The notes beneath the pieces were generated by a model, which did no database searches, was not told the origin of the DNA, and saw only the letters and a program-made list of their open reading frames with translations. A stretch of 37,916 nucleotides of DNA from Phoronis australis (Eukaryota > Phoronida > Phoronidae), in assembly GCA_002633005.1 (NCBI GenBank), contig NMRA01000764.1, forward strand, positions 121,583-159,498, read 5' to 3'. A program made the translations under genes and the position numbers. Below, one piece after another: positions 21,301 through 31,600 of the stretch. How positions within the stretch are numbered: position 1 is the first letter of the stretch; each line of letters opens with the position of its first letter.

Positions 21301-21436
21301 CAGGTTGTGGAACTACATGTTTTGGTGTTTTTACCGTGACTGCCGGCATCAGTTGCTGGGTATGTGAGGGAATGGCTTGTCTGGCAGCCGAAAGATAAGG
21401 CGAAAGCCCTCCACAACGAGCGACTATGCACGCCAT
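15144..21436 (-). CDS. UQCRFS1: Rieske iron-sulfur subunit of complex III (five exons)
   Basis: This nuclear gene encodes the Rieske 2Fe-2S protein of the mitochondrial cytochrome bc1 complex, which passes electrons from ubiquinol to cytochrome c1. The coding exons are 21436-21208, 19050-18910, 17552-17427, 16468-16292 and 15307-15144. All junctions are GT-AG and in phase 1, giving 278 residues (human is 274). Residues 1-76 look like a basic mitochondrial presequence. [11 protein letters not shown] begins near 83, a membrane helix spans about 117-139, and the hinge [13 protein letters not shown] follows near 148-160. Cluster ligands are Cys221 and His223 (CTHLG), and Cys241 and His244 (CPCHGSH). 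Cys226 and Cys243 match the conserved disulfide. One extra Val precedes GGYFCPC compared with vertebrates. The start codon has A at -3 and G at +4. Confidence 0.95.
15291..15455 (-). repeat. Four ~45-bp copies of the exon 5 acceptor region
   Basis: The plus-strand unit ATGGGCACACAGCCTGTAA, then GAGATTATCAATAAGTCATT, is repeated four times. Copy 1 is the real acceptor plus exon start. Copy 3 keeps a good acceptor (TTTACAG before GCTGTGTGCCCAT). Copies 2 and 4 have CATG in place of the CAGG that supplies AG. Splicing to copy 3 would give GCVPIPMSY and then a stop. Confidence 0.9.
15861..15912. repeat. Perfect 24-bp inverted repeat with 4-nt loop
   Basis: The arm CAAGAAATTCCTCTTTCAAG continues AAAT, then the loop GTAT, then the exact reverse complement. 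It sits in intron 4 of UQCRFS1. The transcript could form a long stable hairpin. I see no gene tied to it. Confidence 0.9.
16137..16320 (-). repeat. 38-bp minisatellite containing the exon 4 splice donor, 5 copies
   Basis: On the minus strand each unit reads TAGTGTTGGGGGTCTGTACA, then CATCTTG and a donor GTAAGA (GTAAAA in one copy). The donors follow exon-end equivalents at 16292 (real), 16254, 16216, 16178 and 16140. The exon bases coding for LGVCTHL are thus repeated four more times in the intron. Confidence 0.95.
16292..16468 (-). CDS. UQCRFS1: UQCRFS1 exon 4 (head domain, first cluster loop)
   Basis: It encodes residues 166-225: [20 protein letters not shown], then [14 protein letters not shown] with ligands Cys221 and His223. 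The exon ends inside a 38-bp minisatellite, and the true donor GTAAGA is the first of five at 38-bp steps. Reading through the true donor gives KIL and a stop, so it must be used for a full protein. Confidence 0.95.
16658..16706 (+). repeat. Two 25-bp direct repeats
   Basis: CAACAGTTGTTACAGTCTCA and flanking bases occur twice in tandem in intron 3 of UQCRFS1. Confidence 0.85.
17004..17070 (+). repeat. Two ~33-bp direct repeats
   Basis: AAACTGTTGATGCCTGGATA followed by TGCCAAAACAA is duplicated in tandem in intron 3 of UQCRFS1. Confidence 0.9.
17180..17470 (-). repeat. Tandem copies of the exon 3 end and its donor
   Basis: The 3' end of exon 3 (coding [12 protein letters not shown]) with its donor GTAGGT occurs at the real site (17427). 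It recurs at 17287 and 17209 with GTAGGC donors, plus a partial copy near 17341-17400. Each extra copy also has CTCAG just before the exon-like bases, so each could act as a tiny pseudo-exon. Confidence 0.9.
17427..17552 (-). CDS. UQCRFS1: UQCRFS1 exon 3 (membrane helix end and hinge)
   Basis: It encodes residues 124-166, including [26 protein letters not shown] and IPEG. The donor is GTAGGT. The last bases of this exon, together with the donor, are repeated twice more in the following intron (ends equivalent to 17287 and 17209). Confidence 0.95.
17795..17905 (+). repeat. Two ~55-bp direct repeats
   Basis: TTAGGCAACCAA(G/A)CAC, then CTAATGATTGACAGGTCTT and GAATACTTT, occur twice in intron 2 of UQCRFS1. 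Confidence 0.85.
17990..18310 (-). mobile_element. Copy of a dispersed element shared with 28950-29290
   Basis: The plus-strand stretch with CTTGCCTTTGGTTGGACACT, CATTTTGGTGTCAGA and CATTAAAAACATGCGTTTAA matches the reverse complement of 29095-29220. Both lie in introns (UQCRFS1 intron 2, CYC1 intron 4). It is probably a fragment of the element bounded by inverted ends at 28510-30632. Confidence 0.55.
18910..19050 (-). CDS. UQCRFS1: UQCRFS1 exon 2 (N-terminal matrix segment)
   Basis: The acceptor TTGTAG at 19051-19056 completes Met77. The exon then reads [20 protein letters not shown] and ends TYLQGFG at a GTAAGT donor. The HTDI.VPDFS.YRR stretch is a family hallmark. Confidence 0.95.
19100..19225 (+). 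repeat. Degenerate ~36-bp tandem repeat, about 4 copies
   Basis: The motif ACAAATATAACAGTTTTACAG, with an ATT(C/G)ATTCA-like spacer and variants, recurs in intron 1 of UQCRFS1. Confidence 0.7.
19555..19622 (+). repeat. Two 33-bp direct repeats
   Basis: CAGCAGTTGACAACTCTTAA followed by CTGT(A/G)ACAG occurs twice in tandem, in intron 1 of UQCRFS1. Confidence 0.85.
19955..20135 (+). mobile_element. Partial copy of the foldback element at 36320-36780
   Basis: GGAGATACGATGTCATT, then GTTAAAAATGACCAGTTGCC and ACTGAACGAAGAACTGCT, align with 36555-36640 in the same order. This is the centre and right arm only, in intron 1 of UQCRFS1. Confidence 0.65.
20432..20585 (+). repeat. Minisatellite, 30-bp unit, 5 copies
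   Basis: GTAGAGACGGTAGCCGTGCC followed by TATACTGCTA is repeated with few changes. Thirty is a multiple of three, so long frames stay open on both strands ([10 protein letters not shown] and its antisense). They are not supported as genes. It lies in intron 1 of UQCRFS1. Confidence 0.95.
20937..20960 (+). repeat. Short CTTA simple repeat
   Basis: ACATTACTTACTTACTTACT in intron 1 of UQCRFS1. Confidence 0.85.
21208..21436 (-). CDS. UQCRFS1: UQCRFS1 exon 1 (presequence)
   Basis: Seventy-six codons plus one base. It starts [20 protein letters not shown] and ends GGFALPAVG before a GTAAGT donor. It is rich in basic, Ser, Thr and Ala residues with no acidic residue in the first 45, as expected for a mitochondrial targeting region. 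The UQCRFS1 presequence is retained as a subunit (subunit 9) in mammals, so this region may also be a complex III component here. Confidence 0.85.
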
Positions 21437-24400
21437 CTTGAAACCGTTTTACACTTAATGAAATTTCCATACGAGTGCGCTCATGGGTCTTACATAACTG
21501 AGTCTCAAGTAGGTAATCCTAAGATAATTTGTTATTGTATACATATCCAATGTCCGAACAGATAGGGCCTACCGTAAAAGTGTATGTGTTGTAAAAGAAG
21601 TCAACTGGGCTTAAGTAAAAACAAGAAAACTTTTTTAAAATAGTATTACTCCGCGCTCATGTTGTCCGTCGCGACATCTATTGTGAACTCTCTAAACCGT
21701 ACTGCTTGGAATCCCAATCTCAAGTGAAGCGGAAGTGAGTGTTGCGTGAATACATGAGGAAACTTGACAAGTTCACTCAAATAATAACGTTCATGTGAAT
21801 AAAAATTTGCACTGCACTGAACCAAATTATATGCTATTAAAATAACGTAAAATTCAACTAATCTTTTTTTCAGCTATTGGCGATCTTATTCACCAAACAA
21901 TAATTGTTTTAATCAATCACAAATTTCGATTCTTCGACACAAGTGATTATAAGGCCAATAAATACAAAAATTCTTTACATTGAACAAAAAAATTTCACCT
22001 GATAGCACAAATATATGTTCATTTCCAAGGTCACGCATACGAGATCTTGAGATTAAGCAGGATTCCAATGCATAAGCCGGGCCAATAATTTGCGTTAAAA
22101 ACCAACAGACGGCGGTATGCTGGAAAAAACAACAAAGTAAGGTTTTTTGATAAAAAAATTGGCGATGCACTAATAAGACGCTAAAAACTACAACCATTGG
22201 ACACGATTGAAGCTAAACGACCGTGCGTATTGATATACTCGGTGGATTTACAAACTTGAACGCTAATCAGAGTTAACAATATCACTGTACATGAATTATT
22301 GTTTTAATATTCTTTCAATCTCCTTCAACCAAAGTTTTGACCTGTAAACAGTTCTATTTAACTTGTGCCCACTCTTCATTTTTCATGACTAAAAAACTAG
22401 AATAGTTATGTAGTCGGCACAACTGCATAGGCGGACTGGGGGGGGCAAAGGGCCCGCCCCCGCCCCCCACCTTTAATTAATCAAATTATGAAAAGCTGTA
22501 ATTAAGTGGAAAATATGTCTGGGATAATCAAAGAACCTTATTTTTGCCAAAAAATGACATGAAAATAGGTTGCCTTCGTCTTTAAGTACCCTAAACTTCG
22601 TTTTTCATCTACGGTTTGTAAACTTAAAACAAGTAATCTAGTTCCTAAGCTAATAATTAATTTATTGTCATTTGAATTGTGAGAACATTGATGAAAGGTT
22701 GAATTTTCCCATGTCGGCCTGCAGTTAAATGCATTGAAGTATTGTCATTTCTTACAAGATTAGCTTCTGATTGTCAAAAAATAATCTCTCAATCAGTTAC
22801 ATAAACAAGTAAATCAGAAACCAACAATCAAATCCATGAGCAATGTGTTAACCTTGATTTAATCCCCTGTTACTGACTTTAAACAACAAATCTTGTACCG
22901 AAGTCAATAACCAATGCATTTATTGTCATTTGAATTTTGAGTAACTTTTTTGGAAAGTGTCCAAATTTCATCGATGTTTTTGAGTTACTTTAGATAGGCA
23001 AAAAGCGTCCAAGTGCACTTTACTATTTGGGGATCGGATTATAGTTTTTTTCCATATTCAGGTTTCAACTCAATTCCCTGAATCGTCATCATTTCTTAAA
23101 AGATTAGTTCTAATTGACAAAAATCACCTATTAACCTGTCGGTTTTCGTAGATAAATAAACATGTATATCAGAAACCAACGAATTTGTTAATCAAAACGG
23201 AATGTTATAAGCAATTTCCCCATGCATGCTCGCAGACTTTTGACGGGTAACCGGGGGAATATGGGGATTGGGCATTCATAGTGAGGTGTATTTTTGCTCT
23301 TTCCGAGGTATCTATAACGATTCATGAATTTAACTTGGCCTCAAAAAAAAAAACGCTGAAATATTTGTTTAATTTGTTTATTTGGGGTACACTCGTTCGA
23401 CATGAACACGGTCACGGTAGCCTCGACAGCAGTGTTTTCCACATGTGGAAATTCCTTACAAACAACTCATAGTAACCATCTTCAAAAGAGATAATATTCT
23501 TGTGATAATATGGGAAACAGTAGTATTATTTTATAATTAACCATCGGACTTCTGTAATTAACAAACAACGGTCTTCACGTTCTTTAAAATTCATGACTCC
23601 CTTACGATGGCGGTGAATCCTATTGTATATTTTCAAATTTTTTGGTTGTTTGGGTCGAATGTCTTGATACAGCTGTGCTGTGATGTTTTGCGTTTTTTTT
23701 TTGATGAATTTCGAATCACAACTTCCCTCGTGAATACTTGGCAATGTTGGATTTACATGTAAAGAGGGACGAAGGGACATTTCTCCGAACTGCTCCACCG
23801 AGAGAGGGTCCCGTCTGAAATGGGACACCTTAATAATGAAAAGCTGAACATCATTAAGCTTGGAAAGACTTCATTCCACCGTCTTGTGGTCAGACGACGT
23901 TGCAGGAAGTGGCCTTCTTCAACATGAAAGTTGGTTGCACGATTTCAAGAAAACAGGACAATAAACGTAATCGAATCCAACACTGGGTCCTCTCTCCGTG
24001 AGCTTACCCTTAAGAATTTGTCAACAGAAATATAAAAACTGTGGTCACATGAATGTCATCAATGTCCTCTCTATGTGAAAATATCTGTATTTTCAAAAAT
24101 CAAGAAAAGTGCTGCAATTGAGGATATTTGTAAGGTCATCAATTTTTCTGAAGTGATATACAATTCGAGAAAAAAGGCGACAGTCGTCTCCGTTATCCTT
24201 TGCCAGAGAGGAGCCTCTGGAAATATATGGTTTTGCAGTCGCAAAATTGACTCACTGAATTTCAAGATCCAGTAAATTAATACGCTCCGCAAAAGCTTTG
24301 CTTTACAAATTTTCTCGATTTTTCGAAATGTGTATATGAATGATTGCGTGCACGTTTTCAAGATCACCTTACACCACACCCTGAGCCATTATTGATACTA

Positions 24401-24543
24401 TGACTTGTAACGAGACTTATTCATATTTATTCATGTCCAGAATGCGCGTTTCTGGCAACAGACAATCCGGGGAGAAACGCTCATTGGTAGACCAACTCTG
24501 TGTGATGTACGCTCGCCTTTATGGTCAAATATGAACAGACCTA
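21437..24543. other. Intergenic region between UQCRFS1 and CYC1
   Basis: The UQCRFS1 promoter should lie just above 21436, but no clear TATA box or other motif can be named. A degenerate direct duplication links 22660-22850 with 22910-23220 (shared pieces TTATTGTCATTTGAATT, AAAAGATTAG and ATCAGAAACCAAC). A G-rich then C-rich stretch with an inverted tendency lies at 22434-22468. No gene was found in about 3 kb. Confidence 0.5.
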
Positions 24544-24956
24544 TTGCATGGTACATCTCCTGTATAACCAGCCAAACACACTCACTGCACAATGTACACC
24601 TGAACAACCAGCCAAACACACCCAGTGCAAGGTGTACCCCCTGTATAACCAGCCAAACACACCTGCTGCATGGTGTACCCCTTGTATAACCACCCCAACA
24701 CACCCACTCCATGGTGTATCCCCTGTACAACCAACCAAACACACCCAGTACATGGTGACCCCCCTGTATAACCAGCCAAACACACCCAGTGCATGGTGTA
24801 CCCCCTGTATAACCAGCTAAACACACCTAGTGCATAGTGTACCCCCTGTCCAATCAACCAAACACACTCACTGCACGGTGTACACCTGTACAACCAACCA
24901 AACACACCCAGTACATGGTGTACCCCCTGTATAACCAGCCAAACACACACACTGGT
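24544..24956 (+). repeat. Minisatellite, ~41-bp unit, about 10 copies
   Basis: The unit is TGTATAACCAGCCAAACACA, then CCCAGTGCATGGTGTACCCCC, with variants. The starts near 24561, 24601, 24642, 24683 and 24724 show the period. It lies just 3' of CYC1. The Cys- and Trp-rich frames on the minus strand come from the repeat, not from a gene. Confidence 0.95.
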
Positions 24957-25003
24957 CCACCCATTCTGCTTCAAGAATTGAAACAAGTGGGCATCAAAAC
25001 CTC

Positions 25004-25009
25004 TTTATT
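25004..25009 (-). terminator. Candidate polyadenylation signal of CYC1
   Basis: AATAAA on the minus strand about 500 nt after the CYC1 stop codon, and just before the minisatellite. No closer exact signal was noticed. Confidence 0.35.
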
Positions 25010-25512
25010 AAATACAACACTTACCTACTGCAGTTGAACCAGACAGTGCAGCATAATAAATATCTCTGCTCATCAATCCAATTCACACAAGAACACTTTA
25101 TGTCCAATTTACTGTTTTTAAAAGAAAAACGTGCTTCAAGCATAATTTTCCAATGACCCTTCTGCCTTAACTGGGTTAGATATAGGGTATCATAATTAAG
25201 ACTGAAATCTTAGTTACCAATTTAAGTTTCTTAGACATTAGCCCGGATGAATTCATCATTAAATAAACCACACAGAATGGTGAAGACAGTTCAAAATGAA
25301 ATATCAGTTGTGAGGACAGAGAAGTTGTTAACCTACTACAGCAACACAATGCTCAAAACAAATTCCACCATTTTAAAAAATCTTTAAGAGAATGCATGTA
25401 CATGATAAATAACGACTCCTTCAAGAACACTAAAGCCAGAGTACGCCAGCATCATGATGGAGTATGTTCGTACTGTCATTTGTTCCTGGACACTGACTAA
25501 AGAAGGTGGACG

Positions 25513-25611
25513 TTATCGCTTGAAGGCTATCTGACTGTTCTTGACCACTGACCACTTGTGTCTCTTGATGTAGTAGGAGAGTATGAACATGCTGCCCAGC
25601 AGTAACACACA
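25513..25611 (-). CDS. CYC1: CYC1 exon 8 (membrane anchor)
   Basis: Acceptor CCTTACAG, then [20 protein letters not shown] and [12 protein letters not shown] with stop TAA at 25515-25513. The hydrophobic stretch followed by RHKWS is the single C-terminal membrane anchor with its matrix tail. The acceptor with the first bases of the exon is duplicated 77 bp upstream. Confidence 0.97.
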   Translation of the reverse strand, partial: CVLLLGSMFILSYYIKRHKWSVVKNSQIAFKR

Positions 25612-28600
25612 CTGTAAGGAGATATCAACAGACAAGTCAGTCAGTGTTAGCAGGACAATATGAACATGCTGCCCAGCAGTAACACACACTGTAAACATAA
25701 CCTAAAAGTCAATCTTACAATGAAGAAACAAAATCACTTTGTTCTTTAATCAGAGTATTTGACACATAAGAATTTGAACAAACAAAAGTATATGACATTA
25801 AGAATATTAAGCTTTCGTTCAATAATTGCCATGATAACACTACTGATGTTAAACACATTATGGTAGTTGCCTGCACAGTGACACACAAATGACCACAAGC
25901 GTTAAGTGGGCAAGGCCAGAGAAGGAGTTGGTCTAATTACTCCTTAAAATAAAATGCAACTACGTGAAGACATTCTTTGAGACGAGTGAAAATATTTCAG
26001 TTTTGATTCAAACCATAACACAGCACACATGTCTGATTTTCTCAAGGACCATAAATTTGGAATAAGATTGCTTCAAATAGTGATGGACAAATTGAACACA
26101 ACAAAAGTTACCTTCAAGCCCAGCCTCTTGCGTTGGTCATGTTCTCGCTCAGCCGACCATTTTAAGAAAGTAGACACATCCTTGGCTAGCTGACTACGAG
26201 TAGCTGGAGTACCTAGAGACAAAGACAACCAGTTATTGTAGGGCAAATAAGACATGAATTAAATCACACACGTGTTGTATGGCTGAGTCACTGTGGATCA
26301 GTGGTAAGATGGAATCAACAGTGACAGAGTCACTGTGGATTAGTGGTGAGATGGAATCAACACTGACAGAGTCACTGTGGATTAGTGGTGAGATGGAATC
26401 AACAGTGACAGAGTCACTGTGGATTAGTGGTAAGATGGAATCAACAGTGACAGAGTCACTGTGGATTAGTGGTGAGATGGAATCCACAGTGACAGAGTCA
26501 CTGTGGATTAGTGGTAAGATGGAATCAACAGTGACAGAGTCACTGTGGATCAGTGGTGAGATGGAATCAACAGTGACAGAGTCACTGTGGATTAGTGGTA
26601 AGATGGAATCAACAGTGACAGAGTCACTGTGGATTAGTGGTAAGATGGAATCAACAGTGACAGGTCAGAGTTCAGCTGGTGGCTCAGTGTTGCACTCATG
26701 TAGTTGTGTCCAGCAAGCTACTTAATAGTTAATTGACAAACTAGTTTATGTACACTGCTCCAGTTGACTGACAATGTTGACAGTACAAGCTAGTTTATGA
26801 ACACTGCTCCCGATGACTGACAATTGTGACAGTACAAGCTAGTTTATGTACACTGCTCCAGTTGATTGACAATTTTGAAGATTTAAATGAACACGCTTTA
26901 GTTACTATAACAACAGGCCAAATCCATATTTTTGTATCTTTTCCAGTTGAATAGTCTCATTTTCATACATAATACAATGCATTCCATGGCTGTGGTATTT
27001 TCAATGAAAATCTGTGACCAACACAGACAATTTGAAAAAGCACTTATCCCAGTGAGAAATTTTGACAAACAAATCATAAGGCCCAGATCTAACCATATTC
27101 ATTAACTGCTTATGTGTTACTAAAACTTGAATCATATTGGTAAAAGGATGTGAGTGAACTCTTCATACCGTCCTCATATTCCAGAATTTCATTGTAAAGA
27201 GGCGCCGCCATGCCAATCGCTCCACCAGCAAAGTATGGGTTGTAATGCTGGTCTTCACCCAGGACACGCCCAGCAGGGGGGTCACAGTAGCCAGTCAGTA
27301 GGTGGAACACATAGTCCTACATAAGTACAAGATGTAAAATTAGTCCTCTCCTAGCTGAACACACAAATCTGCACAAAGTTTTGGTAAGCAATCTATACAC
27401 TTAACTTCATATAATACCTATTAACAGTTTACAGCATAGTTTAACCAAGCTATACGTATAACTTAATGTAATACCTATTAACATTTTGCAGCATAGTTTC
27501 AGTTACCAAGTTATACACGTAACCCAATTTTCCTTGAGAATACATGCCTAACTAAGAAGACTAACATAGTGCCTACACTCAACAGACACAAAACGTCATC
27601 CTAGATTACTAGTGACATGTCCTCACCTCAGCTCCATGCCTGGCCCTTGTGATGAAAGACAGGTCTGGTGGCAGTGCACCAGCATTAGCTGCACGCGCTG
27701 CCTCATCATTATCGTACGGCCGCGGGAACTTGTCCGACAACTTCCCCTCTCTCATGAACATCTTACCCTCGTCATCAGGGCCATCCTGTATTTGCACCTG
27801 TAACCATAACAACAATTGCATAGTCATGTAGATACCATTTTGTACGACTGTGCATGATTGTGAGGACACCATGTTGTATGACTGATGCATGACTATGAGG
27901 ACACCATGTTGTATGACTGATGCACGACTATGAGGACACCATGTTGTATGACTGATGCATGACTGTGAGGACACCATGTTGTATGACTGATGCATGACTA
28001 TGAGGACACCATGTTGTATGACTGATGCATGACTATGAGGACACCATGTTGTATGACTGTGCATGACTATGAGGACACCATGTTATATGACTGTGCATGA
28101 TTGTGAGGACACCATGTTATATGACTATGGGGGATTGCAAATCAAATTCATGTTGACAACAAAATAAACTGTTTGGACTAATTTGTTGTAGACATTTATT
28201 GACATCAGTTTACACTTGAAGACTTAAGTAACTGCTATGGATAATGTTGATAAAGTCCACTTAAGATTATGTAGGGCCTACAAAATGATGAAATTTAAAT
28301 TTCAGAACATCACAACTCTGAAATGTCTGATCAGATACTATGCTTTGTGCACTGCTCTCTAAAACGCTGCAAGGAATTGATTTTGAAATGTTGTACTTTT
28401 ACTTGAGGGATTTTTATGGTCTTTAAAAAAATCAAAAGTTGCATAAAATGAAAATGAAGGATAATTAAGAAACTCATGGAGCACGCAAAGTGGCATAAAG
28501 AAAAAAATGTACTGTACTCGTCCGGGTTACCACCAACCCCCAATTTTTCATTAAAAGTGTCGGTGCTTCTGAGAACTTTCGTCGCACAAAACTAAGATTC

Positions 28601-31600
28601 CAAACGTGGGCAACTCCCTTACCTTTCAGTGACAATCAGTTTTAGCAGAACCGGGAACTCGCCTTACTATGGCGGTAAAGTACCCGTGGGACCTTGCCTT
28701 ACTATGGCGGTAAAGTACCCGTGGGACCTTGCCTTACTATGGCGGTGAAATACCCGTAGTCTCATGCACTTTGCTGATGGAGACACAATTATTTCCTTTT
28801 TCTCGTGCGCAGAATTCGTGTCAGCATTTACAGATTACTGAGTTAGCGCTTGTTGAATGTATTTCATTGACGTGGAAGAACCAGGGGTACTTGACACGAA
28901 TTTTAAGTCCATGGCCTACCTTTTTGTGATTCCCCGTGAGTGCCGCAACAGTACACGAAACATCACCACCCAGAGCAACGAAATAAAAAACACGAGCACA
29001 CGGACATTATTTTGGACGCATTGTTTTGAATGTGACAAGCAGAAACGAGTCATTGTAACAAGCCAACTTGTCTCACTATTCCTTGCCTTGGTTAAACGCA
29101 TCTTTTTAACGACTAACTGCATCTTTTTAATGACTAACTCTGACACCAAAATGAAAGTGCACAGCCAATATGGAAGCACCCAAACAAAATGGAAGTGCCC
29201 AACCAAAAGCAAGAACGCAATAAATCAACTTGTCATTTAAGCGCAAGTCGACCATTCTATCCCCATCCACGCAGCCAAAAACTTATTTTTTGAACTCTTG
29301 ATTTGCCTGATGACTTTTTACATGATGTGTTTTTGCTTTTTTATTTTTGCAGCCAACCTAGCACTCTATTACCCAATAGTAATATCGTCTGTTTGTTGAG
29401 CAGTGCTTTGAACAACAGTGGTGTCGGCTGTTCAACTCAGAAAGAACTATATAAAATGTTTCATTTTTTAAACAAAGTTCAAAGCATTTTAATGTTCTTA
29501 AAAAAACTGAGACCTGTCAGTCATAAGCATGTGTTTTGGTTACCAAAATGTCTAGGGGGAGCAATCTACAAAATCAGGTGCTTCCCTTTTAAATATGCGG
29601 CGCCCTAGCGGAGTCTCGGTTGATCTGCCTTTTCTCTCAAGAAACTTGCCCTATTGAATGTATGCCTACCTGCAACCCTTTATCCAGGATTTCGAAAATA
29701 GGGTGTCCAAAATGGTGTTCCCAATATTCCAGGGCGTTCATGATTCCGACACGTAAGCCCCCACCCCCCAGCAATCACCCCAAACACACACATTTTTTTA
29801 CAAAAAATGCATAGACCAAGGTTTTTACATTTAAGTTTACAAAACAGCCTTCTGTAGTGAGCATTTTACTAAAATAAAAATGTAGACCAAGACTTTTACA
29901 ATGCCATCAACCAAGTGTGCAATATACAAAGTATATACATTGTATATTTCTTCCTGCTTTGAAAAAAGAGCCCCCACCGTGAGCCTTCAGAGGCTTCCTA
30001 ATATTCATTACAATGTGCAAGTCCAAACTTGAAAGTTTCCTATTGACAGTGGGCGTCCAAATGATACATTGGGCGTCCTTGCCAGGGCGTCCAGATTAGT
30101 GCTAGGGCGGCCATTTGGACACCGTGGATGTACGCTGTATAAAGGCCTGCCTACCTGTAGAAATACCTTAGTTCTAAGAGATGACGAACAGTGACCAAGG
30201 TATGTAGAAAACCCAATCACGATCGAATGGCGCCACTGTATCGTGTGCACTATTTCACTTCAGAAAGTCATTACTTCAATCCGTAGACATATATTTGAAC
30301 TGCTATGCTTCAAGTTAGATGTCATTGTAATTCCATGAAGGTGGTCTTCCGTGAAGTAAGCACCCACTCCTGACTTTTCAAAAATTTTGATTTTAACCGC
30401 CCATGCTCGACTTACTGCCCATCCCGTTTTTAAGATTCCCAATTTAACTTGGGCAGCAGACCATAGGGGCTGGGAGCTATAGCCCCACTTTTTTCCTCAG
30501 TGCTGCGCTGCCAATGGTCTACAGGCGGTAAACCACAAGGGGGCTGGAAGGCTTTAGCCCCCCACTTTTTCCATTGCCGCGCTGCCCATGTTTAAGCGCC
30601 TAGGGCGGTAACCCGGACGAGTACGGTATATCTTGTGGGGTCCAGACAAAAACTTGTTCTCACATGATTATTTTCTGTTAATGTGACTTAATGGGTTTTG
30701 TAGAAAACTTAAACAGCTTTTTGAGATTTAATCTTGAGCATTTAAATCAATCAAAATTCAGTTAGAATAGTCATTCTGGTTTTTTGATATCAATGTACCT
30801 TTCTTTTTTGCTAAATTTTACCAAAAAGACATTAAGTGACCCAATTAATGAGATAGGTAAAAACTTGAAAATTAAATTCTACAGCTTTTCTACTTTCTGA
30901 TGCACAGGCTTTATGAATAAGGCCCCTAACCTTTAAGGTTTTGTCACAAGCAACATACAGCATATCTAAGTATGGTCCATGTGCATCACAACATACAGCA
31001 TATCTAAGTATGGTCCATGTGCATCACAACATACAGCATATCTAAGTATGGTCCATGTGCATCACAAAGCATGATAAGAGGAGACACTAGAGTTCATTTC
31101 ACACAGACCATGTAGCAGTACAACTGTCACATGACTATAGTACAACTGTCACATGACTATAGTACAACTGTCACATGACTATAGTACAACTGTCACATGA
31201 CTATAGTACAACTGTCACATGACTATAGTACAACTGTCACATGACTATAGTGACTTACAGCTTCAGCCTCTCCCTTAGCTTCCTCCTCACTGTGAGTCAC
31301 TCCTATTAAGTCCCTGTAGTGAAGGTAGTTCATGCTGTGACATGCCGCACAAACCTGCTTGTACACCTGGTAACCACGACGAATACTGAAAATTTGAGAA
31401 TTATTAATTCAACCCGTTTGTTTATCCATAATTACCACTAATATTGTGCTATCATTTTCCATCAGTTTTCCATGATAAAATTTTCATTTTCTTTGAATTT
31501 TTTACCAAAAGACCGTAAACAGCAATTCTTGAAAACAACTTTCTGCCATCAATCATGACACATTTTTGAGGTCTGAAACACAAAACATTGACATTAAAAG

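Noticed and set aside
20881-21398. Plus-strand frames of 129 and 87 codons
   Set aside because: They overlap UQCRFS1 exon 1 in antisense, and the minus-strand reading has family similarity and correct splice sites.
22434-22468. G-run followed by GGGCCC and C-runs as a possible regulatory element
   Set aside because: Simple low-complexity sequence with no gene next to it; no support beyond composition.
24431-24986. Overlapping Cys/Trp-rich minus-strand frames of 80-134 codons
   Set aside because: Produced by the 41-bp minisatellite; several frames are open at once and none has a credible start or end.
26279-26725. 148-codon repeat protein ([12 protein letters not shown])
   Set aside because: A 42-bp repeat in an intron stays open in both strands by arithmetic; nothing supports expression.
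30952-31252. CRISPR-like array of short repeats
   Set aside because: Units are directly tandem without unique spacers, and the window is clearly animal nuclear DNA.
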